Shown piece by piece: positions 16,365 to 24,281 of a stretch of DNA of 34,554 bases. Position numbers and translations under genes: made by a program. Each line of letters begins with the position of its first letter. The stretch's first letter is position 1. The notes under the pieces were generated by a model. It made no database searches. It saw nothing but the letters and a program-made list of their open reading frames with translations, and was not told the origin of the DNA. Source of the DNA: Desulfobacula sp. (GTDB lineage: Bacteria > Desulfobacterota > Desulfobacteria > Desulfobacterales > Desulfobacteraceae); assembly GCA_013792075.1 (NCBI GenBank), contig VMSR01000034.1:1-34554 (forward strand), given 5' to 3'.

Positions 16365-17467
16365 GGAAGTTCCTTAGGGTTTTGAGAATCAAAGGCGATT
16401 TGCCCGTCAAAAGCCAGGATCACCACCCGGATACAAATTTTACCCCTGGCAAACCCTGCGGCATTTTCCATGATTTTTTTTACCACAAAGCCCAGCAGTC
16501 CGGGATATGCCGGATAAATATAGGAAAATGCGTGGCGGGCGGTATTGGCCTGGCTTATGTCGCAAAAAAGGTGCTCATTTCCTGTGATCTCCCGGGCCCA
16601 TTGGGCCAGGGTTTTCAGGGTCAGTTCAGATTTTGCCGCATGGGTGTGTTCAAATCCCAGGGACATTTTAACGGCCTTGCCGAAAAAAACAGTATAGATA
16701 ATTTCCCGGACAGCCTTTTTTGTGAGGGCCTCATCAATGGCTGCCTTGAAAAAGTCCCCTGTCTGTACAAAGGCTTCCTCAAAAAAGGCGGGAAAAAGTC
16801 CCATGGCATACCGTTCACTCCGTCTTCCCGTGGTAAAGACCAGGGTGTCAATGCCCCGGGCTGCAGCAACGGAGATGCTGGACCGGATGGTGGCAATATA
16901 GGCGTCATGGGACAAGGGTTTTACAATGCCGGTGGTTCCGAGAATGGAGATGCCCCCGACAATTCCCAGGCGGGCATTCAGGGTTTTTCGGGCAAGAATC
17001 TCTCCCCGGGGAACAAAAACTTCAACGATCACCTGTTTGCCGGGCAGGGAGGTTTGGGCAAACACCTCTTTTACCACATTCAGAATCATTTGCCGGGGAC
17101 CCGAATTGATGGCCGGTTCTCCCACCCCGACTTCGAGTCCGGGCTTGGTAACCCTTCCCACTCCTTTGCCGCCCTTAATAATAAGCTTTAGCTCTTTGGC
17201 GGGTGACAGCGTCACTTTGGCTCCGATCTCGGCCTTGTGGGTGATGTCCGGGTCATCCCCGGCATCTTTTATCACGGAGGCCTTGCAGCAGGTGTCTGAA
17301 AGCCGCAGGACTTCCTTTATCGCAATTGTTTTTTTTTCACCTGTTAAAAATTCAATGTAAACAACAACAGGTGTTTGGGAAGTGACAAGGGCCAGCAGAG
17401 CCGCCTTTACCGAAGCGGCTGCTGCCGCCCCCGTGGTGAATCCCTGTTTAAGCACTTTGGAGGCCAT
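16361..17467 (-). CDS. cbiD: Cobalt-precorrin-5B C1-methyltransferase CbiD
   Basis: The 368-residue protein matches CbiD: the N-terminal GFTTGAAAAASVKAAL, the glycine-rich GGKGVGRVTKPGLEVGVGEPAINSGPR region, and GGISILGTTGIVKP. It methylates C1 of the corrin ring in the anaerobic cobalamin pathway. The ATG has AAGGAG 6 nt upstream and overlaps the end of cbiA by 20 bp. It is the third gene of cbiC-cbiA-cbiD; other cbi genes are not in the window. Length is normal for the family. Confidence 0.93.
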   Translation of the reverse strand: MASKVLKQGFTTGAAAAASVKAALLALVTSQTPVVVYIEFLTGEKKTIAIKEVLRLSDTCCKASVIKDAGDDPDITHKAEIGAKVTLSPAKELKLIIKGGKGVGRVTKPGLEVGVGEPAINSGPRQMILNVVKEVFAQTSLPGKQVIVEVFVPRGEILARKTLNARLGIVGGISILGTTGIVKPLSHDAYIATIRSSISVAAARGIDTLVFTTGRRSERYAMGLFPAFFEEAFVQTGDFFKAAIDEALTKKAVREIIYTVFFGKAVKMSLGFEHTHAAKSELTLKTLAQWAREITGNEHLFCDISQANTARHAFSYIYPAYPGLLGFVVKKIMENAAGFARGKICIRVVILAFDGQIAFDSQNPKELP

Positions 17468-19010
17468 GGTGCTCCTTGCCAGATTTTATGGGTTGTTCAG
17501 GTCTTGATGTTTGCCGGGCCTGTCTGAAGCTGGCACAGTGTTCCACAAAAACGGGCGCACAATTGGGGTTGCTGGCAAAATGAACATGGAGATAGGACCC
17601 GAGGGTCTGATTTTTTTGGTATCCTTTGAGCAAAATATCCTGGCCTGCCCGTGAGGTGACCTGGTAGACATTTTTGATTGTCAAATCCCGGGCGCTTTTG
17701 TCCTTTTGGGTGTCCGTATCCTTTTGGGCATTCGTGTCCACCAGAGAAGAATAATGAAATTCATGCCCCCGGATCACATCCCCTTTTCTGCCGATAAGGG
17801 TATCAGCGGTCAGGGTTATCTCCCTGTATCCCAGGGACCGAAGGCGCCGGGACATTTGAACGCAAAAGTCAAAACAACCGGTCATGGCATATTGCGCTTG
17901 TCTGTCCATGCCCGATACCTGGCCGCACAAATACATGAACCCCCCGCACTCGCCGTATATGGGCATACCGGCCCGGCTGAATTCCCTGATCTGGGCCAGA
18001 AGCGTGGTCTTGGCGGACAAGTGTTCGGCAAAGACCTCGGGGTAGCCCCCGCCCAGATAAATCCCGTCAATCCCAGGGGGCAATTGCGTGTCTGTTAAAG
18101 GGGAAAAGGTGACAAGCCTTGCTCCGGCTTTTTTTAAGCTGTCAAGATTGTCCTGGTAATAGAAACAAAAGGCCTTGTCCCTTGCCACGGCAATGACCGG
18201 GCCCTGTTTTTCCATTGTTTTATTTTTGATGGATGCCGGTAAATCTGCCGGAACTTTCCTGGGTTCAATCACGGGCAGGCGCTTGATCAATGCATCCATG
18301 TCCAAGTGCTCCTCGACCATGGAGACCAGAAGGGAGATTACCCGGGGAGACATCACAAGTTCATCGGCCGTCATCAGTCCCAGGTGTCGCTCGGGCATAA
18401 CGATTTCTTCATTCCTGGGCATAAAGCCCAGGCAGGGGGTGGTACAATTTTGTTCAACGGCATCCCTGAGGTATTCATAATGCCGCCGGCTGCCGGTCTG
18501 GCTGAAAATCACCCCGGCCAGAGTAAGATCCGGGTCAAAAGTTTCAAACCCTTTGACAATGGCTGCCGCACTCCTGGCCTTGCCCTTTGCGCTGACGATG
18601 AGCAAAACCGGAAGGTCCAGCCATTTGGCCATCTGGGCCGTGGATCCTGTTTCTGATGTGCTGTCATACCCGTCAAACAGCCCCATGACCCCCTCCACCA
18701 CGGCCAGGTCGCAACCCTGGGAATTTTTGGCAAACAAGCTTTGGTTGTAGGCTTTTGTCAGCATCCAGGAGTCAAGGTTAACGCTTGTTCGCCCGGCAAT
18801 TTTGGTGTGGTGACCGGGATCAATAAAGTCCGGACCCACCTTGAACGGTGCCACTTGAATTCCCTTTGACCGCAAATAGGCCAGGATGGCCAGACTGATG
18901 GTGGTTTTTCCGGTTCCACTGCCCGTGGCAGCAATGACAAAGCCTTTAATGGGAACCTCCCGTAAACGGTTAAGAATTGTTTGTCTGGTAAGCCATGATA
19001 GCCAGAGCAT
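17448..19010 (-). CDS. cbiA: Cobyrinate a,c-diamide synthase CbiA
   Basis: The enzyme amidates the a and c carboxylates of cobyrinate using glutamine and ATP. Visible are the N-terminal P-loop IAATGSGTGKTT, VGPDFIDPGHH, the glutamine-amidotransferase nucleophile in YGECGGFMYL and the C-terminal GYREITL and GHEFHYS motifs. The only conventional in-frame start is ATG 19010 (520 aa), which has no ribosome-binding site and adds about 20 residues. An ATT at 18950 has a perfect GGAGG 5 nt upstream, and homologues start about there, so a rare ATT start (500 aa) is quite possible. A low-complexity Asp/Lys/Thr insert (about residues 435-450, QKDTDTQKDK) is unusual. Confidence 0.93.
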   Translation of the reverse strand: MLWLSWLTRQTILNRLREVPIKGFVIAATGSGTGKTTISLAILAYLRSKGIQVAPFKVGPDFIDPGHHTKIAGRTSVNLDSWMLTKAYNQSLFAKNSQGCDLAVVEGVMGLFDGYDSTSETGSTAQMAKWLDLPVLLIVSAKGKARSAAAIVKGFETFDPDLTLAGVIFSQTGSRRHYEYLRDAVEQNCTTPCLGFMPRNEEIVMPERHLGLMTADELVMSPRVISLLVSMVEEHLDMDALIKRLPVIEPRKVPADLPASIKNKTMEKQGPVIAVARDKAFCFYYQDNLDSLKKAGARLVTFSPLTDTQLPPGIDGIYLGGGYPEVFAEHLSAKTTLLAQIREFSRAGMPIYGECGGFMYLCGQVSGMDRQAQYAMTGCFDFCVQMSRRLRSLGYREITLTADTLIGRKGDVIRGHEFHYSSLVDTNAQKDTDTQKDKSARDLTIKNVYQVTSRAGQDILLKGYQKNQTLGSYLHVHFASNPNCAPVFVEHCASFRQARQTSRPEQPIKSGKEHHGLQSA

Positions 19011-19593
19011 TTACAATACTGGCCGCAATATTGGATCCGCCCTTTCTCCCCTTGTTGGTAATATGGGGAAAATCAAGACCCATGAGTTCATCCTTGGACT
19101 CTGCTGCATTAACAAACCCCACGGGAAATCCGATGATCAAAGCGGGATTTGCCTTTTCTTCCCGGATCAGGGCAATAAGTCTCAAAAGGGCTGTGGGCGC
19201 ATTTCCCACCACATAAATCCCGCCTTCCATCTCCTTTGCCGCCATATCCACGGCAGCCAGGGCACGGGTGGTCCCGGCCTTTTTTCCCTTTTCTGCCACG
19301 GCTTCATCGGCAATAAGACACCTGACCTGCCCGCCAAAGGCATGAACCTCTTTTTTTCGAATTCCCACCCGGGCCATGTTGGTGTCCGTGATGATGTTTT
19401 TTCCCTGTAAGATCGCCTGGATCCCCCGGTCAATCGCCCCTTTGGAAAACCGGACGCTCTTGATATAGTCAAAATCGGCAGAGGTGTGGATCATCCGTCT
19501 GACCACGGGCCATTCCTGTTCATTAAATCCATGATCCCCGGCTTCTTCTTCTATGATCAGAAAGCTCTTGTCTTCTATTTCCTGTGGTTTCAC
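18970..19593 (-). CDS. cbiC: Precorrin-8X methylmutase CbiC
   Basis: This enzyme moves the C11 methyl group to C12 to form cobyrinate in the anaerobic cobalamin route. The 207-residue reading has the catalytic His in VVRRMIHTSADFDY, the ITDTNMARVGI stretch and the C-terminal GFPVGFVNAAESK. The GTG at 19593 is chosen as start because AAGG lies about 9 nt upstream and homologues begin near there; the frame is open to 19671. It is the first gene of the minus-strand cbiC-cbiA-cbiD unit and overlaps the longest cbiA frame by 41 bp. No cobalamin riboswitch was recognised in the 170 bp upstream. Confidence 0.9.
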   Translation of the reverse strand: MKPQEIEDKSFLIIEEEAGDHGFNEQEWPVVRRMIHTSADFDYIKSVRFSKGAIDRGIQAILQGKNIITDTNMARVGIRKKEVHAFGGQVRCLIADEAVAEKGKKAGTTRALAAVDMAAKEMEGGIYVVGNAPTALLRLIALIREEKANPALIIGFPVGFVNAAESKDELMGLDFPHITNKGRKGGSNIAASIVNALAIMAYQTNNS

Positions 19594-19637
19594 TCTGGTC
19601 ACCTTCTGGTTATCGGGTTTGTATATAAAAAATATAG

Positions 19638-19661
19638 GGGCAAAATACCATTTTTTTGCCC
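19638..19661. other. Hairpin in the cbiC/alaC divergent region
   Basis: gggcaaaa (19638-19645) pairs perfectly with ttttgccc (19654-19661). The region around it (19594-19763) is AT-rich and must hold the promoters of both divergent genes, but no clear -35/-10 pair could be assigned. It could be an operator or part of a short leader. Confidence 0.35.
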
Positions 19662-19763
19662 ACCTTTGCAACCGGCTATAAAATTTACTTTTCTTCTGGG
19701 AATAAAATCTGATATGGTTTTAACCTTATATTATTTATTTTACTTTTTATAAGGAGTTTGGTT

Positions 19764-20963
19764 TTGGAAGAAAATCCCATCATTCGATTTGCCGCTCGTA
19801 TGGAACAATTGCCGCCCTATCTGTTCGGCATGATCAATAAAATGAAAATGGAAAAACGGAGAAACGGGGATGATGTCATTGACCTTGGCATGGGAAACCC
19901 CATGGACCCCACCCCGGGTGCGGTGATTGAAAAACTGGTGGAAGTTGCCAAGGACCCAAAGGCCAGCCGGTATCCGGAAAGCTCGGGCATGCCCCATCTG
20001 AAAATTGAAATCGCAAAATATTATAAACGCCATTACAATATTGATTTGGATGCGGAAAAAGAAACCTATTTTACCATCGGGTCAAAGGAAGGGATCTCAC
20101 ACCTTTGCCTGGCCATAATGGGTCCTGGAGATTCTGTCCTGGTGCCGGCTCCGGCTTTTCCCATCCATATTTATGCAGCCGTCATCGCCGGTGCCACTGT
20201 CATGAAAATACCCATTGCCCCGGAAAAAAGTTTTTTGGACCGGATCATCAATGTTTGCGAATCCTGTTATCCCAAACCCAAGGTTTTGCTGCTCAATTAC
20301 CCCCACAACCCCACAGGCGTTGTCACGGACATCGACTTTTTTAAAGAAGTGGTCAAACTGGCCAAACGCTTTAAATTCATGGTCATCAATGATTTTGCCT
20401 ATTCCAAGATCACCTTTGACGGATACCGGGCCCCAAGCTTCCTTGAGGCAGAAGGCGCCAAGGATGTGGGCGTTGAATTTGGGTCCTTTTCCAAATCCTA
20501 CAACATGGCCGGATGGCGAATCGGATATTGTGTGGGCAATGAGCAAATGATCCAGGCCCTGGGTAAAATAAAAGGCTATTTTGACTATGGCATTTTTTCC
20601 GCCATCCAGGTGGCCGGTATTATCGCCTTAAGGGATTGCGACGATACCATCCTTGAATTATGCAAAACCTATGAAGTCCGCAGGGATGTCCTATGCTCCA
20701 GCCTGGAACGCATGGGCTGGGATATCAAGCGACCCAAGGCCGGGATGTTTGTCTGGGCCAAAATACCGGCACCTTTTGACAAAATGGGATCCCTGCAGTT
20801 TGCCATTGAAATGATGAACCGGGCCAATGTGGCAGTGGCCCCTGGAACCGGATTCAGCGACGAAGGGGAAGGGTATCTGCGCCTGGCCCTGGTGGAAAAC
20901 GAAGAACGGTTGAAACAGGCCGCCCGCCAGATGAAAAAAGCCATGGAATCCATGATGCCCTGA
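19764..20963 (+). CDS. alaC: Class I/II aminotransferase, AlaC-like alanine transaminase
   Basis: This 399-residue PLP enzyme resembles AlaC, which interconverts pyruvate/glutamate and alanine/2-oxoglutarate. It has the N-terminal RFAARMEQLPPYLF and IDLGMGNPMDPTP, the NYPHNPTG motif, and the PLP lysine K244 in GSFSKSYNMAGWRIGY; an Arg in the C-terminal YLRLAL binds the substrate carboxylate. A TTG at 19764 is chosen as start because AAGGAG lies 7 nt upstream; a TTG at 19758 would be only 1 nt from it. The related LL-diaminopimelate aminotransferase cannot be fully excluded. It faces the cytidylate-kinase-like gene with 19 bp between stops. Confidence 0.88.
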   Translation: MEENPIIRFAARMEQLPPYLFGMINKMKMEKRRNGDDVIDLGMGNPMDPTPGAVIEKLVEVAKDPKASRYPESSGMPHLKIEIAKYYKRHYNIDLDAEKETYFTIGSKEGISHLCLAIMGPGDSVLVPAPAFPIHIYAAVIAGATVMKIPIAPEKSFLDRIINVCESCYPKPKVLLLNYPHNPTGVVTDIDFFKEVVKLAKRFKFMVINDFAYSKITFDGYRAPSFLEAEGAKDVGVEFGSFSKSYNMAGWRIGYCVGNEQMIQALGKIKGYFDYGIFSAIQVAGIIALRDCDDTILELCKTYEVRRDVLCSSLERMGWDIKRPKAGMFVWAKIPAPFDKMGSLQFAIEMMNRANVAVAPGTGFSDEGEGYLRLALVENEERLKQAARQMKKAMESMMP

Positions 20964-20982
20964 AGAATCCAAAAAAGCCGAA

Positions 20983-21648
20983 TCAGGACGCACTGATGGC
21001 GCATTGAATGATCTGAACTGTCTTGTCCACGGAAAGGGTGCCGGTATTCAGAATCAGGTCATAATTGGCGGGGTCGTTGGCATCACTATTATAATATCTT
21101 TTTACAAATGCGCTTCTGTTGGCGTCTGTGCTGATCATAAATTTTTGGGCATCCTCCGGGGAAAGATCCCGGGCCTTTTGGAGAAATTTTTGCCGAATGG
21201 CACCTGGTGCAACAATTCTAACCCTGAGTATCTTTAATTTTTTAAGGGCAAAATTACCCCCTCTGCCCAGGATGATGGCATTTCCATGTTTTCCAATGGT
21301 ATTTAAAATTTTAAGGAGCAGTTTCGAATAGTCATCCGGCCAGAGATGATGCTCATTGACCAGGGAAGATACGATATCATCCACAATGTTCATGCCTTTT
21401 TCATCCAGGGTTTCCAAAAGGGTTTTGCTGTTTTTAGACGTCTCAATCATGGCTTCCAGAATTTCATGGTGAAACAGGTCAAACCCTGTTTGAGCCGCCA
21501 GTCGTTCAGCCACTTCCAGGCCCCTGCTCCCGGATTCCCTTGAAATAGTGATGAGGTTGGTGGGAAGAACCTGGAGAGAAGGTGAGGTTTTACTCAGTTC
21601 CCACCGCTTGATTTGTTCATCTATAATTTTATGAATGGACCGATTCAT
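20983..21648 (-). CDS. Cytidylate kinase-like family protein
   Basis: A 221-residue protein of the cytidylate-kinase-like family, common in sulfate reducers and not a true Cmk. It has a P-loop-like ITISRESGSRGLEVAERLA, a ILGRGGNFAL segment, an LRVRIVAP strand and a lid-like RSAFVKRYYNSD. The Gly-rich loop is changed from GSGG to GSRG. The biochemical role is unknown; nucleotide or other small-molecule phosphorylation is plausible. AAAGGAGG lies 5 nt before the ATG. It is downstream of pta on the same strand, with a 122-bp gap. Confidence 0.75.
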   Translation of the reverse strand: MNRSIHKIIDEQIKRWELSKTSPSLQVLPTNLITISRESGSRGLEVAERLAAQTGFDLFHHEILEAMIETSKNSKTLLETLDEKGMNIVDDIVSSLVNEHHLWPDDYSKLLLKILNTIGKHGNAIILGRGGNFALKKLKILRVRIVAPGAIRQKFLQKARDLSPEDAQKFMISTDANRSAFVKRYYNSDANDPANYDLILNTGTLSVDKTVQIIQCAISAS

Positions 21649-21770
21649 GATATCCTCCTTTGGTTATGATTATAAGGATGTATGAATGATGTTCATATAA
21701 TAAATAAAATTCATAGCTTCGTCAATTTATATTGTTTTTTAAATCCAAGGGTAGAGGATATGATGCCTCT

Positions 21771-23879
21771 TTAAATTAACCCTTTGCCGGCCTGGGCCTG
21801 GATGGCCGTGATGGCAACCGTGTTGACAATGTCCGGTATGGTGCAGCCACGGCTCAGGTCGTTGATGGGTTTGTTCAGGCCCTGAAGGATGGGGCCGATG
21901 GCCACGGATTTTTCCGAAGCCCGCTGAACCGCCTTGTAGGTATTGTTTCCCGTGTTCAGATCCGGAAAAATAAACACCGTGGCCCTACCGGCCACCCTGG
22001 ACTCGGGCAGCTTTGTCTTTGCCACCTCAGGATCAATAGCGGCATCATATTGGAGGGGGCCTTCAAGCAGTAAAGAAGGGTCCATCTCTTTGGCGATCTG
22101 TGTTGCTTTGATCACTTTTTCCACATCCACTCCGGTTCCGGACGTGCCGGTGGCGTAAGAGAGCATGGCAACCAGCGGTTCAATGCCAAACACCTTTGCC
22201 GTCTTTGCCGAAGTAATGGCAATTTCAGCCAGCTGTTCGGCCGTCGGGTTCGGGTTGACGGCGCAATCTCCAAACACCAGGACCCGGTCCTTGAGACACA
22301 TCAGAAATACAGACGAAACAATGCCGGCGCCCGGTCGGGTCTTGATGATCTGGAATCCGGGTAAAATGGTATGGGCCGTGGTGTTGATGGAGCCGGAGAC
22401 CATGCCGTCGGCATGGCCCTTCTGAACCATCATGGTCCCGAAATAGGTGGGGTCCATCATTGTATCCCTGGCCATGTCCATGGTGATCCCCTTTGCTTTT
22501 CTCAACTGGAAAAAGGTCTCAACATAGTCCTCCAGAAATGGGCTTTTGTCCGGCTGAACAATATGTGCCCCGGAAAGGTTTAAGCCCAGTTCCTTGATTT
22601 TCTGATGGACGGCTTCTTCCTTTCCCAGCAGGGTGATGTCGCACACCAGACGGCGCAACAAAATGTCGGCGGCCCGGAGTATTCTTTCCCCGATGCCTTC
22701 GGGTAAAACAATATGCTGCCGATTCTTTTTGGCCTTTTCAATGAGGCCGTACTCGAACATCTGGGGCGTGATCCGAAGGGATTTTCTTGCGGCAAGCTTT
22801 AGTCTGAGTTCTTCCGTATCCACATGGGCCTCAAAGGTACCAAGGGCCAGGGCAATCCGCTTGGGATTTTCCGGGGAAATCCTTCCATGGAGATGGTTCA
22901 AGGCCATGGCTACGGAATGGTTTGGCTCCCCGGTCTGGATGATGGGCACGGGAACCCCTTTCCATCCTTCGATAAGCCGCAGAATCGTGTCCGGCATCCG
23001 TATCCCTCCGGTTACCATGATACCCGAAATATCGGGGTAGGAAGAGGAGTATCTGGAGGCAAGGCTGGTCAAAACGATGCTGGACCGATCCCCGGAACTG
23101 ATCACCAGGCTGTCCTTTTTGATATGGTTGAGAAAATTGGGGGCCAGCATGGCGGCAATAATATAATCCGAGATCTGGTTGTCCATGGCCTCTTCGCCAT
23201 ACAGAATTTCCGCATTAAAATATTTTTGAACATCCCTGATGGTCGGCCGGCTCAGGGTATCTAGTTCCGGAATTGCGTAGACCAGGCAGTCTGACGAATG
23301 GACCGCCTTTTTAAGGGTTGCCTTCAACGCCTCTATACAAAGGGGATCTGCCCGGTTGACAAGTACCCCCAAAACATCCACCCCTTTGTTCTGAAGGCTT
23401 TCGATGGAGAGTTGGTTGGAGCTGACCACCTCGTCAATGGACTTCTGGTACCCGTTTGAAACCACAATGGCCGGGCTGCCGAGAATCGCCATGATGTCGG
23501 CATTGATATCAAACTCAAAGGCTTCACTGCCCGCCGCAAAATCGGTCCCCTCGCACAGGACAAACCGGCATTTTCCCTCAAGCTGCTTGTATTTGCTGAG
23601 GATGGTTTCCATCATTTCAGCCTGCCGGCCGGAGTTGATCATGTTCTTTGCCTCTTCCATGGTAAAGGCATAGGTCTCTTCATACCGAAGGCCTATATAA
23701 AAATGGGACAGCACCAGATCAATGTCAAAGTCTTTGCCGTTTTTTTCAGATGGATTTATGATGGGCCTGAAAAACCCGACAATTCGGATATCCCTCAATA
23801 GGAGCTGCATAATCCCCAGGACGATCAACGATTTCCCGCTCTTGGTTTCTGTTGGCGTTATGTATAAGCTGTTTGCCAT
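21771..23879 (-). CDS. pta: Phosphate acetyltransferase, long form
   Basis: The 702-residue enzyme interconverts acetyl-CoA and acetyl phosphate. Domains in order are an N-terminal BioD-like P-loop region with ETKSGKS (residues about 10-17), a DRTGG-type regulatory domain (about 215-325) and the catalytic PTA_PTB domain (about 375-700), with GHADGMVSGSINTTAHTI, SVFLMCL and the C-terminal NDLSRGCTIPDIVNTVAITA. Length matches long Ptas such as that of E. coli. No ackA gene is adjacent downstream. AAAGGA lies 6 nt before the ATG. Upstream are about 400 bp with structured elements reading toward this gene, suggesting leader control. Confidence 0.95.
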   Translation of the reverse strand: MANSLYITPTETKSGKSLIVLGIMQLLLRDIRIVGFFRPIINPSEKNGKDFDIDLVLSHFYIGLRYEETYAFTMEEAKNMINSGRQAEMMETILSKYKQLEGKCRFVLCEGTDFAAGSEAFEFDINADIMAILGSPAIVVSNGYQKSIDEVVSSNQLSIESLQNKGVDVLGVLVNRADPLCIEALKATLKKAVHSSDCLVYAIPELDTLSRPTIRDVQKYFNAEILYGEEAMDNQISDYIIAAMLAPNFLNHIKKDSLVISSGDRSSIVLTSLASRYSSSYPDISGIMVTGGIRMPDTILRLIEGWKGVPVPIIQTGEPNHSVAMALNHLHGRISPENPKRIALALGTFEAHVDTEELRLKLAARKSLRITPQMFEYGLIEKAKKNRQHIVLPEGIGERILRAADILLRRLVCDITLLGKEEAVHQKIKELGLNLSGAHIVQPDKSPFLEDYVETFFQLRKAKGITMDMARDTMMDPTYFGTMMVQKGHADGMVSGSINTTAHTILPGFQIIKTRPGAGIVSSVFLMCLKDRVLVFGDCAVNPNPTAEQLAEIAITSAKTAKVFGIEPLVAMLSYATGTSGTGVDVEKVIKATQIAKEMDPSLLLEGPLQYDAAIDPEVAKTKLPESRVAGRATVFIFPDLNTGNNTYKAVQRASEKSVAIGPILQGLNKPINDLSRGCTIPDIVNTVAITAIQAQAGKGLI

Positions 23880-23971
23880 GAATCTATCCTTTTCTTTTTT
23901 TAAATGAAAACCGAAGCAAATTCAAAGGGTGTCATATCGTTTGTGTCATGATGTCTTTAAGCAAAAGAAAT

Positions 23972-24036
23972 GCCATGGAAGGTTTCTCCAGGGATAAGAT
24001 CATTCCGGAGAGCCCAGCAGCCTTGGCAGATCTTAT
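23972..24036 (-). other. Potential pseudoknotted leader element upstream of pta
   Basis: gccatgg (23972-23978) can pair with ccttggc (24021-24027), tctcc (23985-23989) with ggaga (24007-24011), and ataagatc (23994-24001) from that inner loop with gatcttat (24029-24036), an 8-bp perfect match outside the stem. These pairings form an H-type pseudoknot or mutually exclusive folds. The element lies about 100-160 nt before the pta ATG. No known riboswitch class was recognised. Confidence 0.35.
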
Positions 24037-24056
24037 TGCCCCAAAAAATGGGTTGA

Positions 24057-24089
24057 TAAAAAACATCCTGTCTGGGAAACGGGCAGGAT
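24057..24089 (-). terminator. Minus-strand hairpin with T-run, in the pta leader region
   Basis: Positions 24065-24073 pair with 24081-24089 in a 9-bp stem including two G-U pairs and a 7-nt loop. On the minus strand the stem is followed by GTTTTTT (complement of 24058-24064). It would stop a minus-strand transcript about 180 nt before pta, either as an attenuator or as the end of a small RNA. Confidence 0.55.
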
Positions 24090-24104
24090 CTCTATGCATA
24101 GTGT

Positions 24105-24222
24105 AAAAAAAATGGACATGCAGTCTTGCCCATCCCTTTGGTGAACACCTTTTTTATAAGGTTTAAAACCGCTGAGAACATGATAAAAACAAGCCCGCCT
24201 TTCCTTTGGTAAAAGACTGCAT
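24105..24222 (-). ncRNA. Candidate structured RNA or regulatory repeat
   Basis: Arms atgcagtctt (24118-24127) and aagactgcat (24213-24222) are perfect 10-bp inverted repeats about 85 bp apart. Inside are two copies of cctttggt (24135-24142, 24203-24210) and an acctt/aaggt hairpin. On the minus strand the structure is followed 5 nt later by eight T (complement of 24105-24112). It may be the folded 5' part of a long pta leader, a separate small RNA, or paired binding sites for an activator of the sigma54 promoter next to it. Confidence 0.3.
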
Positions 24223-24228
24223 CTCTCC

Positions 24229-24244
24229 TGGTACTTATTTTGCA
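24229..24244 (+). promoter_or_regulatory. Sigma54-type promoter for the hydrogenase operon
   Basis: TGGTAC at 24229-24234 and TTGCA at 24240-24244 match the -24/-12 consensus, with exactly 10 bp between the invariant GG and GC. The predicted start is near 24255, about 27 nt before the TTG start codon of the first hydrogenase gene. Sigma54 promoters need an enhancer-binding activator, which is not encoded in this window. Confidence 0.6.
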
Positions 24245-24281
24245 CATCCCTGGTCAAACGATCTGAAAATAAACAGGACTA

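Noticed and set aside
16340-17191. 283-codon plus-strand frame opposite cbiD
   Set aside because: Antisense shadow of a clear CbiD; the product is low in hydrophobic core patterns and has no domain.
19594-19763. Cobalamin riboswitch upstream of cbiC
   Set aside because: The gap is short and AT-rich and none of the conserved B12-box sequence can be seen.
24033-24257. 74-codon minus-strand frame between pta and the hydrogenase operon
   Set aside because: It covers terminator-like hairpins and the sigma54 site, has no domain, and the region is better explained as regulatory.
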